Shown here one piece after another: positions 1 to 6,946 of a stretch of 10,169 nt of DNA; the stretch's first letter is position 1, and each line of letters opens with the position of its first letter. Below the pieces are notes generated by a model. The model worked only from the letters and a program-made list of their open reading frames with translations. It searched no databases and was not told the origin of the DNA. Origin of the DNA: CAYINU01 sp964364855 (GTDB lineage Bacteria; Margulisbacteria; Marinamargulisbacteria; CAYINU01); NCBI GenBank assembly GCA_964364855.1, contig CAYINU010000067.1:1-10169 (forward strand), in the 5' to 3' direction. A program made the translations under genes and the position numbers.

Positions 1-2
1 TT

Positions 3-113
3 ATTATGTGGCTGGCGGGGTTAATTACCTCGTATACCTTTAAGGGGTATATTCATATTTTGTTGGTTCTGGCTGTGATCTTGGTGATCTTTCGCCTGTT
101 ACAAGGGTATTAA
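3..113 (+). CDS. Small two-helix membrane protein, DUF5670/lmo0937-like (5' end outside window)
   Basis: The open frame enters from the left edge and ends at TAA 111-113, leaving 37 codons. The visible protein has a short hydrophobic segment (WLAGLITSYT), a Gly-Tyr-Ile-His turn, then a strongly hydrophobic helix (ILLVLAVILVIF) and a short polar end (RLLQGY). This is the pattern of the lmo0937/DUF5670 family of membrane proteins of about 50 residues, which normally start with another 10-15 hydrophobic residues that would lie off the window. The ATG at 6-8 is therefore probably internal. The family has no defined biochemical role that I know of; members are often near stress genes. The stop lies 9 nt before the ku start, so co-transcription with ku and ligD is likely. 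The family call is from recognition of the pattern only. Confidence 0.72.
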   Translation: MMWLAGLITSYTFKGYIHILLVLAVILVIFRLLQGY

Positions 114-122
114 CTTCAATCT

Positions 123-938
123 ATGCGACCGATTTGGTCCGGCTCACTCAGTTTTGGTCTGATCAATATTCCCGTCAATGTCTACAGTGCGACCCAGGAT
201 CATACGATCGACTTGGATTTGCTGCACAAAAAAGACATGGGGCGTATCGGATATCAAAAAATCTGTAAGACCGACGGTGAGCCGGTATCGCCTGACGAAA
301 TTGTGAAGGGATACCAGATCGCGAAAGATGAATATGTGATCTTTAGCGAAAAAGAAATGGCCGCCACGCAACTCGAACGCTCCCGCACCATCGACATTCT
401 GCGATTTGTGGACGTTGCACAAGTAGATACGATCTATTTTGAAAGACCATACTATTTGGAACCGCAAAAGGGCGGGGAAAAGTCCTATGCCCTGCTGCGC
501 AAAGTCTTGGACAACTCTGATCGGGCGGCCTTGGCCCAGTTTGTTATGCGTGCCCGTGCGCATTTGGCCATTATCAAGCCGATGGAAGACGTCATGGTCT
601 TAAATACAATGCGCTATGCTGAAGATATTCGCTCAACCAAGACGCTCAATTTGCCTTCATCCAAAACGCTTTCCGCCAAAGAGGTGGCTTTGGCCGAGGC
701 CATTATCGATCAGCAAACCGAGGACTTTGATCCGGAGGAATATCGCGATACCCATAACGATGCCATGCGTAGACTGATTGACGAAAAAGCCCGTACTCAC
801 AAACCTATTGCCGTATCTGCTGCGGAGGCGCCTCGTCCCTCCAAAGATGCCGATATTATGGCGTTATTGAAAGCCAGTTTGGAAAACTATGGCCGTAAAA
901 AATCCAGCCGTCCCCGCCGCCGGGTCAGTGTCAAATAA
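123..938 (+). CDS. ku: Ku, DNA double-strand-break end-binding protein (NHEJ)
   Basis: A 271-aa bacterial Ku, full length for the family. The N-terminus (MRPIWSGSLSFGLINIPV) and the block around residues 34-63 (LHKKDMGRIGYQKICK followed by a KGY segment) are hallmark Ku core sequences. Ku forms a homodimeric ring that threads onto broken DNA ends, protects them and recruits LigD. The last 15 or so residues are very basic (KKSSRPRRRVSVK), as in bacterial Ku proteins whose tails bind DNA or retain the ring on it. The start matches the family N-terminus. There is no good Shine-Dalgarno within 12 nt (an AAGGG at 103-107 is too far away), so translation is probably coupled to the small membrane gene that stops 9 nt upstream. 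LigD begins 8 nt after the Ku stop, consistent with a Ku-LigD operon. Confidence 0.96.
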   Translation: MRPIWSGSLSFGLINIPVNVYSATQDHTIDLDLLHKKDMGRIGYQKICKTDGEPVSPDEIVKGYQIAKDEYVIFSEKEMAATQLERSRTIDILRFVDVAQVDTIYFERPYYLEPQKGGEKSYALLRKVLDNSDRAALAQFVMRARAHLAIIKPMEDVMVLNTMRYAEDIRSTKTLNLPSSKTLSAKEVALAEAIIDQQTEDFDPEEYRDTHNDAMRRLIDEKARTHKPIAVSAAEAPRPSKDADIMALLKASLENYGRKKSSRPRRRVSVK

Positions 939-946
939 CGATCCGG

Positions 947-3403
947 ATGGGATTGTCGGCCTATCACAAAAAGCGCCGGTTTTCCAAAACCCCTGAACCG
1001 AAAGGGGAAATTGGAAAACACACTCAGTTGCGCTTTGTGGTCCAAAAGCACGATGCGTCACATTTGCATTACGACTTTCGTATTGAGTTGGATGGGGTTT
1101 TAAAAAGCTGGGCGGTGCCGAAAGGTCCTTCGATGAATCCGAAGGACAAGCGCTTGGCGATGCATGTCGAAGACCATCCCCTGGATTACCGTACATTCGA
1201 GGGGATCATTCCGGCTGGCAATTATGGGGCAGGGGAAGTCATTGTCTGGGACGAGGGTACTTATGTGACTGACCCAGCATTGTCCGCCAAAGACAACATC
1301 ACGCAACTTAGAAAGGGGATGGCCAAGGGCCATCTGGCATTGGTGCTCCAAGGGCACAGGCTGCGGGGGAAGTTCCATTTGGTTCGCTTGCATGATGACC
1401 CCAAAGCGTGGCTGCTCATAAAAGCGCCAGATGAACATGCATCGAAGCGGGATATCTTGGCCCAAGTCCAGTCCGTCCGCAGTGACAGGATATTGAGCCG
1501 GGATGGGAAAACGAAAACAGCTCCCGTAGTGGCCAAGGGAAAAAAAATAAAACGGCCCGCTAAAAAAGACCCTATCCACCGACCCGTGACGCCCATGTTG
1601 TGTACGCTGGTGGATGAGGCGTTTGATAAAGAAGGATGGCTTTTTGAAGTCAAATGGGACGGCTATCGGGCTATTGCGGAATGCGAGAACGGCAAGGTTG
1701 AGTTGTATTCTCGCAATCACAAGTCTTTTGCAGCAAAGTATGCTGTGGTAGTAGAAGCGCTACAGCATCTTAAACATCAGGCCATTTTAGATGGAGAGAT
1801 TGTGGCTTTGAATGAAAAAGGTCGGGTAGATTTTCAGCGTTTGCAAGAGTATGAACTGCATCCGGTCCCATTGGTCTATTATGTGTTCGACTTGCTGTAT
1901 TTGAATGGCAAAAATCTGGAATCTTTGCCACTCACGGAGCGTAAAATTCGATTACAAGAGATCTTGCCGGTAGGGGATGTTCTACGGTTTAGCGACCCTA
2001 TTTTTGCCCGGGGTACAGATTTTTTCGAGTTAGCCAAAAAAGCCGGTCAAGAAGGTATTGTGGCCAAAGACGGACGTAGCGCTTACTTGCAAGGCCAACG
2101 CACGCCGCATTGGCTGAAAATCAAGGCCCACCAAAATCAGGAAGCCATTATTGTGGGCTACACTGATCCCCGTGGAAGCCGCAAAGACATCGGTGCGCTC
2201 ATATTGGGCGTGTATGAAAAAGGGCAATTGATCTATATCGGGCATACGGGTACCGGGTTTACTCAGGCAGGACTGACGGCCATGCGCAAAAAGCTGGCTC
2301 GGCTCTCCGTCAAAAAATGTCCCTTCAAATCAGTACCCCGCACTAACGCACCCGTTCACTGGATCACGCCCAAGCTGGTTTGCGAAATTCGCTTTCATGG
2401 CTGGACCCAAGGCGGACATATGCGACAACCTGTATATCTGGGCTTGCGAGAAGACAAAAGTGCCAAGGACGTTGTCCGTGAACGTGTAACCTCTCCCAAG
2501 CGGGCAGTAGCGGCTGCCGAAAAACCCAATCCGAATCCGGTGAAATTGACCCATTTGGATAAACTTTATTGGCCCAAAAAAGGCTATCGCAAACGGGATC
2601 TGATTGCCTATTACGAAACCATGGCCGACGTGATTCTACCGTATTTGGTGGATCGTCCGATGGTCTTGCATCGGTTTCCAAATGGCATTCGGGACGAGGG
2701 ATTTTATCAAAAAGATGTTCACGAAGATCTGCCGGACTTTGTACATACGGTGGACATCTATTCCGAATCCAATGACAAGCAGTTGCGGATGATTTGCTGT
2801 CAGAACGTGGAAACGTTGCTGTATCTGGCCAATCTGGGTTGTATCGAAATGAATCCATGGCATTCGCGGATAACGGATTTGGAGAATCCGGACTATATGG
2901 TCATCGATCTGGATCCCCATGGCCTGCCGATGAGCAAAGTGGCCCGGGTGGCTCACGGTGTTCGCGATCTGCTGGCGGAAATGAAGATTCCGTCATATTG
3001 CAAGACGTCGGGAAAAACGGGGCTTCATATTTGTGTGCCGATGGGTGCGCGCTATAACTACGAAATAGTCAAAGAATTTGCCCGGTATGTGGCAGTGATG
3101 GTCCACGAGGCGTTCCCCAAATGGACCAGCATTGAGCGCGCTCCAGCGCGGCGGCCGGATAAATTGTATTTGGATTTCCTGCAAAACCGCCGTGCTCAGA
3201 CCATCGCCAGTCCCTATAGCGTTCGGCCGACATCGGAGGCCAGCGTGTCAGTGCCCCTGGATTGGTCTGAAGTAAAAGCCAGTCTGGACATCCGTTCACA
3301 TACGATCAAAACGGTTTCCAAACGGGTGGATCGGAAAGGTGACCTTTGGAAACCCGTGCTAGGTCCTGGTATCGACTTTAAGAAAATCCTCCGAGATACT
3401 TAG
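947..3403 (+). CDS. ligD: LigD, multifunctional NHEJ DNA ligase D (PE-ligase-polymerase)
   Basis: An 818-aa protein with three catalytic modules in Pseudomonas-type order. Residues about 28-150 are the 3'-phosphoesterase: H35, H41, D43, R45, H77 and Y81 match the spacing of the known metal-site and catalytic residues. Residues about 210-500 are an ATP-dependent ligase with nucleophile K236 in KWDGYR, LDGEIV at 281-286, EGIVAK at 369-374 and WLKIK at 389-393, followed by an OB-fold region. Residues about 530-815 are the primase/polymerase, with metal aspartates D654 and D656 (MVIDLD), SGKTGLH at 688-694 and D743. It trims 3' ends, fills gaps with ribonucleotide preference and seals breaks held by Ku. 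A Lys-rich linker (about 187-207) separates PE from ligase. The N-terminus (MGLSAYHKKR) is typical of the family, supporting this ATG although its ribosome site is weak; coupling to ku is likely. No key residue appears missing. Confidence 0.97.
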   Translation: MGLSAYHKKRRFSKTPEPKGEIGKHTQLRFVVQKHDASHLHYDFRIELDGVLKSWAVPKGPSMNPKDKRLAMHVEDHPLDYRTFEGIIPAGNYGAGEVIVWDEGTYVTDPALSAKDNITQLRKGMAKGHLALVLQGHRLRGKFHLVRLHDDPKAWLLIKAPDEHASKRDILAQVQSVRSDRILSRDGKTKTAPVVAKGKKIKRPAKKDPIHRPVTPMLCTLVDEAFDKEGWLFEVKWDGYRAIAECENGKVELYSRNHKSFAAKYAVVVEALQHLKHQAILDGEIVALNEKGRVDFQRLQEYELHPVPLVYYVFDLLYLNGKNLESLPLTERKIRLQEILPVGDVLRFSDPIFARGTDFFELAKKAGQEGIVAKDGRSAYLQGQRTPHWLKIKAHQNQEAIIVGYTDPRGSRKDIGALILGVYEKGQLIYIGHTGTGFTQAGLTAMRKKLARLSVKKCPFKSVPRTNAPVHWITPKLVCEIRFHGWTQGGHMRQPVYLGLREDKSAKDVVRERVTSPKRAVAAAEKPNPNPVKLTHLDKLYWPKKGYRKRDLIAYYETMADVILPYLVDRPMVLHRFPNGIRDEGFYQKDVHEDLPDFVHTVDIYSESNDKQLRMICCQNVETLLYLANLGCIEMNPWHSRITDLENPDYMVIDLDPHGLPMSKVARVAHGVRDLLAEMKIPSYCKTSGKTGLHICVPMGARYNYEIVKEFARYVAVMVHEAFPKWTSIERAPARRPDKLYLDFLQNRRAQTIASPYSVRPTSEASVSVPLDWSEVKASLDIRSHTIKTVSKRVDRKGDLWKPVLGPGIDFKKILRDT

Positions 3404-3504
3404 GATCCCCCAACACCGGCCGCGTCCCGCTAGTTGTATCGGTCTTCAGAACGTTAAAAGATCGTTAATGCAATGCCAGGAAATCCCAACCGATAATAGA
3501 GCTG

Positions 3505-4305
3505 ATGTTTAATACAACAACACCTTCTGGACGTGGAGCATCTTACCCGTCCTATTCGGCAACCGGCGCTATTATGCCACACCGCGGGATAGTGAGTGGT
3601 TCTTCTTCTGCAGAGTTAGGCTTTGGTGTGGGCAGAGCAGCGCGCCAAGTAGTTGGTGGCTTGGCTACAGAGGCGGACAGCTGGCTTCGCTATCTGGTTT
3701 TAGGCAATTCTACACCACGCTATGCCGTATCGCGGGATGGACGGCGTATTTCGCTCCCGCCAAAACAAACGCCATCCGTGTTGTCCCGGGTATGGCATGC
3801 AGTGGTGGGTGCAGCATCAGGTTTCGGTGTGCTTCCGGGTGCCGATGCGGCTCCGATTTTCCCGATTTTCCGAAGCTTCTCAGTATCGGAAGGGAATGTG
3901 GTACAGATTACGGATGCTCAGGTGATTTTCGTTAAGGGATACCAGTACCATCCCAAGGAATCCAATACAATCAATGATGATATCCTCCAAACTATTTACA
4001 CGGCATATGAAGGGCTTGGAAAGGGCCGGCTAGTGCGGGTCGTTGTGTTGATGGAAGGCGTTCCCGAGGAGGATACTACGATAATAAGCAGCAGGGGTAA
4101 CGTATGCATTGTCCAACGTGGCTTTGATTCAGTTGGAGACAGGTCTCATCTGGAGTTAATGCAGGGCTATTTGAATGTTGGCTTTGAATCCGTGATTGTA
4201 TTGACGCCCCATTCTTTTACCATTGCTGCGAGAGATTTTTTATCAGCGCACAGGCACTTGGTTTTTTCGCCACGTCGTCCAGATCCTTCACCTGACGAAC
4301 TTTAA
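3505..4305 (+). CDS. Unknown 266-aa protein
   Basis: I do not recognise this protein. Residues 1-55 are rich in Ser, Gly and Ala and look disordered. Residues about 93-122 form a mildly hydrophobic stretch ending in ADAAP, which resembles a signal-peptide cleavage context but sits deep inside the protein. Residues about 175-250 alternate short hydrophobic strands (LVRVVVLM, NVCIVQ, SVIVLTP) with helix-like segments, suggesting an alpha/beta domain. The C-terminus is Pro- and Asp-rich (RRPDPSPDEL). No catalytic motif stands out. The start is uncertain: only a weak AGAG precedes ATG 3505, and the ATG at 3574 (codon 24) is an alternative with no better site. The gene lies 101 bp after ligD and has no visible promoter. 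It ends exactly against the stop of the minus-strand gene at 4306. The long open frame and absence of a better reading on the other strand support a real gene. Confidence 0.68.
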   Translation: MFNTTTPSGRGASYPSYSATGAIMPHRGIVSGSSSAELGFGVGRAARQVVGGLATEADSWLRYLVLGNSTPRYAVSRDGRRISLPPKQTPSVLSRVWHAVVGAASGFGVLPGADAAPIFPIFRSFSVSEGNVVQITDAQVIFVKGYQYHPKESNTINDDILQTIYTAYEGLGKGRLVRVVVLMEGVPEEDTTIISSRGNVCIVQRGFDSVGDRSHLELMQGYLNVGFESVIVLTPHSFTIAARDFLSAHRHLVFSPRRPDPSPDEL

Positions 4306-4878
4306 TCATCTTCTTAAAAAAAATCTATCCGCGGGGTAGGCTGCCGCAGCGCTGCCGTAACTACCACCACCCACGCCAGCACCGCTATCCGGCACAACAG
4401 ACAAGAATTCATCACCGCTTGCTGCCGCTGCTGCTGCAGATGCAGTAGGGCCGAATCGAGATACCGGCCGTGGTGGATGGGTGCGAAGTATGGGGAGCGG
4501 AGGGGGCAAGGGTGTTGTTGCAGCTGCCGCTGCAGCACCTGCCGCTGCAGCACCTGCCGCTGCTGCAGCTACCACGACCGGCATTGGAACGGGGCGTGCA
4601 AGAGGAGGCGGTACATGGGGTCGAGCCCAAAGGCCGGTCACATCCTCCGGGCGCAGTTGGACCACTGTTTCACCGGTAATGGCTGTTATGTTCTGGTGAG
4701 GGACGACAATTCCCTTTCGATTTAAAGCCCCTATTACTGTTGCTGGCGGGGAGTTGGGAAAAACAACGGTGTTCTCATCCCGCTGTGTGAAAGACAGGCG
4801 CTCCAATTTCCCGGACCGTGCTATCGGAGTTCGGCCTGCCGCGGCTGCACTTGCGCTTCCCAAACCTGCACTAAACAC
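4306..4878 (-). CDS. Unknown 190-aa Ala/Pro-rich protein, GTG start
   Basis: I do not recognise this protein. It starts at GTG 4876-4878, five bases after a perfect AGGAGGT (minus strand, 4884-4890), and this decides the start. The N-terminal 21 residues are Ala/Ser-rich. Residues about 22-85 look folded and polar-hydrophobic (LERLSF, NTVVF, ATVIGALNRKGIVVP, ETVVQLRPEDVTGLW). Residues 86-155 are low complexity: Pro-rich, then VVV followed by repeated GAAAA units, then a second Pro-rich block and a poly-Ala run. The end is Gly/Ser/Ala-rich and closes with RFFLRR. There is no signal peptide or long membrane helix by eye. It is convergent and zero-gap with the 3505-4305 gene and divergent from osmC. 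A run of eight T on the coding strand (4316-4323) lies just before the stop. Alternative explanations are a low-complexity surface, secreted or nucleic-acid-associated protein; none can be chosen from sequence alone. Confidence 0.7.
   Translation of the reverse strand: MFSAGLGSASAAAAGRTPIARSGKLERLSFTQRDENTVVFPNSPPATVIGALNRKGIVVPHQNITAITGETVVQLRPEDVTGLWARPHVPPPLARPVPMPVVVAAAAAGAAAAGAAAAAATTPLPPPLPILRTHPPRPVSRFGPTASAAAAAASGDEFLSVVPDSGAGVGGGSYGSAAAAYPADRFFLRR
4524..4568. repeat. 15-bp tandem repeat, three units, inside the Ala-rich gene
   Basis: The unit ctgccgctgcagcac occurs twice without change (4524-4538 and 4539-4553). A third copy at 4554-4568 differs near its end. On the minus strand each unit encodes five residues of the GAAAA type, giving the Ala-rich stretch around residues 104-120 of the 190-aa protein. 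The unit length is a multiple of three, so gain or loss of copies would keep the reading frame. Confidence 0.9.
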
Positions 4879-4883
4879 GCGTG

Positions 4884-4890
4884 ACCTCCT
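4884..4890 (-). promoter_or_regulatory. Strong ribosome binding site for the 190-aa gene
   Basis: AGGAGGT on the minus strand, 5 nt before the GTG start at 4878. It is the strongest Shine-Dalgarno in the window and fixes a non-ATG start for a gene that otherwise lacks homology support. Confidence 0.85.
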
Positions 4891-4907
4891 GATCAGAATC
4901 CCCCATT

Positions 4908-4939
4908 ATCGTTGCTTTGTAACATTCCCTTGCAACGAT
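4908..4939. promoter_or_regulatory. 8-bp inverted repeat, candidate operator between divergent genes
   Basis: ATCGTTGC (4908-4915) and its exact reverse complement GCAACGAT (4932-4939) are separated by 16 nt. The right arm overlaps the putative -35 box TTGCAA at 4930-4935. The left arm overlaps a GATAAT that could be the -10 of the minus-strand gene (4905-4910). A dimeric regulator bound here could control both osmC and the 190-aa gene. It could also form a weak stem-loop, but no T-run follows, so a terminator is unlikely. Which regulator would bind is unknown. Confidence 0.45.
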
Positions 4940-4960
4940 GACTTCGACCTTTGCTATACT
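4930..4960 (+). promoter_or_regulatory. Putative osmC promoter with extended -10
   Basis: TTGCAA at 4930-4935 and TATACT at 4955-4960 are separated by 19 nt. TGC directly precedes the -10, giving the extended form TGCTATACT, which can offset a long spacer and a poor -35. Transcription would begin around 4967, about 25 nt before the osmC ATG. Confidence 0.5.
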
Positions 4961-4991
4961 CTGCTCACCACCCACTCAAGGAGTTTTTAAT

Positions 4992-5417
4992 ATGAGTATA
5001 CGAAAAGCCCAAGCGCATTGGTCTGGCACCCTTAAAGAAGGTAAAGGCGAATTGTCGGTCGAAAGCGGGGCATTTAAAGGGGCCTACTCCTTTTCCTCTC
5101 GATTCGAATCGGGAACGGGTACCAATCCCGAAGAGCTGGTCGGCGCGGCTCATGCCGGTTGCTATTCCATGTTTTTGTCCGCATTATTGTCCGAAAATCA
5201 GCTAAAACCGGTTTCTATCGATACGACCGCCGAAGTGAAACTGGAACGAGATGATGTTGGTCCTAAAATTACCAGCATTCATCTGGAATGCCGGGCCGAA
5301 GTCGATGGTATTTCCGCCACCGACTTTCAGGCCCTCGCTCAAAAGGCCAAACAAAATTGTCCGATTTCCAGACTATTTTCCGGAACAGATATTACCCTAA
5401 CTGCAAGTCTTGTTTAG
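4992..5417 (+). CDS. osmC: OsmC, thiol-dependent organic hydroperoxide peroxidase
   Basis: A 141-aa protein of the OsmC branch of the OsmC/Ohr family, close to the usual 140-145 residues. OsmC reduces organic hydroperoxides in the cytoplasm with a pair of cysteines. Both are present: C57 in VGAAHAGCYSM and C123 in NCPISRLF. The conserved R37 and the NPEEL loop (45-49) are also seen, as is the SIDTTAEV strand typical of E. coli OsmC. The start is ATG 4992, preceded by AAGGAG at 4978-4983 with 8 nt spacing. A longer reading from 4938 would run through the promoter and is rejected. The gene is transcribed alone, away from the unknown 190-aa gene. Its TAG directly abuts the stop of the minus-strand lipoprotein gene. 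In known bacteria osmC is induced by osmotic stress and stationary phase. Confidence 0.95.
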   Translation: MSIRKAQAHWSGTLKEGKGELSVESGAFKGAYSFSSRFESGTGTNPEELVGAAHAGCYSMFLSALLSENQLKPVSIDTTAEVKLERDDVGPKITSIHLECRAEVDGISATDFQALAQKAKQNCPISRLFSGTDITLTASLV

Positions 5418-6899
5418 TTACCAACTGCTGCGTTTAACGTAGACTTTTCTAGCTGCGTTATCGCCATAAGGGTATCGGGCCGTGATGTCGATTTGCATAC
5501 TCTTCGGAGAGAGGCTGGTATATTGGTCAATTTGTGCTTCGGTTAGCGTGGCGGTCATGACGTCCTCTCCGATGGTAATCACTTGCCGATCACCGACTTG
5601 TATATGATTAGCATCATAGAAAAATAGCTCAAGCGAGTATTCGATTCCGGTTAAGGCATTGCCCGTTTCATCCAGTGGCGCAGTGTAGGTGAGGGTGGTA
5701 CCTCCGGTTGTACCGATGACATAAGGTGTGGTCTGACTGCCGTTGCCGCTGCTCCAAGACGTGGTATCGGAGGGAATGCGCTCGAATTTGAAGTTCACGC
5801 TCATCCAGAAATAATCCTTGGTGCCGTTGGTATAGGTGGCTTCGATTAAGATGAGCTGGCCCGGCGCAAAGCTGTTGTTTTTTGGTGTAAGAAGCACGGT
5901 CCAGACAGTATTTCCGCTTTGGTTGGTGGCTTTGTACAATTTGTAGCTGTCGGCTGACCACAATGTCCCCGTGGCAGGGTAGGTGTCGACAGCCGTGTAT
6001 CCGCCGGGCAATCGGGAAATTTGGCAGGAGGTGTAATTGGTATTCAAACGCAGTGCTTTGATCGTGGATATGGTGCTCGCATTTTGGGGAAAAAATTCCA
6101 ATACGATGATGGAGTCATTGGTAACCGTATAAGAGTTCGATAATTCATTGTCGATTTTGAGGTTCATAAACATGATGCCCTTGTCCATTTTGGTGGTTTG
6201 GGCCGTCATGTCAACCCAGCTTCCGTCGACTGAATTATCTAATTCCTGACCATTGTTCATCGCATCAAACATATCCGGCATACCATCTTGATCCCGATCG
6301 ATGGTATTGGACGAATTGAGTGTTGAAACCATTGAGCCGGTACCCTTGCCGTCGTTGCCTGCGCCCACAGGAATGCCGCCGGACAGCCGCACTTCCATGT
6401 CGGCATTCAGCGTCACGCCGGATCCGGCATTCGGATCCAGCGATCCGACTTTGTTGGTTAAATTAAAATTAATCGTTACGCCGCTAATATTGGCATTCAC
6501 AATCATCCCCGTGCTACCCACACTTCCGCTAGTCATCAACGTGATGGGACCGATGAATTCCAGGGGTTCTTTGCTGACGACTCCGACAAAAAAGTCATCG
6601 CCGTGTGTTGCCGTATTGACTCCGATAGGCAAACTAAAACTGCCGTCTGCGTCGACCTCAGCAAAAAAGACTTGCTTGGTGGCCCGGTTCTGGATCCACA
6701 GATAGTAGTCGCCCTCTGCGTGGGTTTTGGGGTTTTTTGATGATCCCAAGATACCGCTAAATGAAATAGATCCTGAAAATGTCTTGGATGAGGTTTGGCT
6801 GCCGGACGATGCTGTGGTTGTGCATCCACCCAGCCCGATCGCGGTAGCGACCAGCACGCCCATCATTGTCATGGCTGCGATACGTTGGATTTTCAACAC
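5418..6899 (-). CDS. Lipoprotein paralogue A with DxDxDGxxD motif, GTG start
   Basis: A 493-aa predicted lipoprotein of unknown function. The likely start is GTG 6897-6899, 6 nt after AAAGGA; this puts a proper type II signal peptide at the N-terminus (basic residues, hydrophobic core, lipobox LGGC with lipidated C26). An upstream ATG at 6947 would add 16 residues that spoil the signal and lies in the probable promoter. Residues about 41-110 look like a beta-sandwich (YYLWIQ, VFFAEVDADGSFSL) reminiscent of carboxypeptidase-regulatory or transthyretin-like folds. D201-D212 (DRDQDGMPDMFD) resembles thrombospondin-3/EF-hand calcium loops. The rest is beta-rich and ends in YPYGDNAARKVYVKRSSW. It is homologous along its whole length to the next gene (7022-8506). 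Residue +2 after the cysteine is Thr, compatible with the outer membrane if E. coli sorting applies. No enzyme motif was seen. Confidence 0.86.
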   Translation of the reverse strand: MLKIQRIAAMTMMGVLVATAIGLGGCTTTASSGSQTSSKTFSGSISFSGILGSSKNPKTHAEGDYYLWIQNRATKQVFFAEVDADGSFSLPIGVNTATHGDDFFVGVVSKEPLEFIGPITLMTSGSVGSTGMIVNANISGVTINFNLTNKVGSLDPNAGSGVTLNADMEVRLSGGIPVGAGNDGKGTGSMVSTLNSSNTIDRDQDGMPDMFDAMNNGQELDNSVDGSWVDMTAQTTKMDKGIMFMNLKIDNELSNSYTVTNDSIIVLEFFPQNASTISTIKALRLNTNYTSCQISRLPGGYTAVDTYPATGTLWSADSYKLYKATNQSGNTVWTVLLTPKNNSFAPGQLILIEATYTNGTKDYFWMSVNFKFERIPSDTTSWSSGNGSQTTPYVIGTTGGTTLTYTAPLDETGNALTGIEYSLELFFYDANHIQVGDRQVITIGEDVMTATLTEAQIDQYTSLSPKSMQIDITARYPYGDNAARKVYVKRSSW

Positions 6900-6905
6900 C
6901 GCACG

Positions 6906-6911
6906 TCCTTT
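6906..6911 (-). promoter_or_regulatory. Ribosome binding site deciding the GTG start of lipoprotein A
   Basis: AAAGGA on the minus strand lies 6 nt before GTG 6899. A TTG at 6894-6896 with 9 nt spacing is a second possibility that shortens the protein by one residue. Either gives the same signal peptide. Confidence 0.65.
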
Positions 6912-6932
6912 CGTTGGGGGAAATATGTAATT

Positions 6933-6938
6933 AGTATA
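6933..6938 (-). promoter_or_regulatory. Possible -10 box for lipoprotein A
   Basis: TATACT on the minus strand lies 33 nt before the GTG start, just after the terminator of the upstream gene. No convincing -35 or extended -10 accompanies it, so this is only a candidate. Confidence 0.3.
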
Positions 6939-6946
6939 CCCCAACA

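Noticed and set aside
144..563. Antisense frame inside ku, and similar long antisense frames inside ligD
   Set aside because: They lie opposite strongly conserved coding sequence, have no ribosome site or recognisable motif, and are explained as frame shadows.
1606..1613. Chi-like octamer GCTGGTGG here and at 8366-8373
   Set aside because: One or two copies of an 8-mer in 10 kb are near chance, both lie in coding sequence, and the organism is not known to use the E. coli Chi sequence.
3404..3504. Terminator or promoter in the gap after ligD
   Set aside because: I found no stem with a T-tail. The GATAAT at 3492-3497 is too near the next start and lacks a -35.
4524..4568. CRISPR-like array
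   Set aside because: The 15-bp units are directly joined with no spacers and encode an Ala-rich peptide.
4470..4725. Plus-strand Cys- or Ala-rich frames opposite the 190-aa gene
   Set aside because: They arise from the 15-bp GC-rich repeat read in other frames and lack ribosome sites. The minus-strand GTG with AGGAGGT is far stronger.
4938..4991. Longer osmC reading from an ATG at 4938
   Set aside because: It would place the coding start inside the predicted promoter and add 18 residues absent from OsmC proteins. ATG 4992 has a good AAGGAG site and the family N-terminus.
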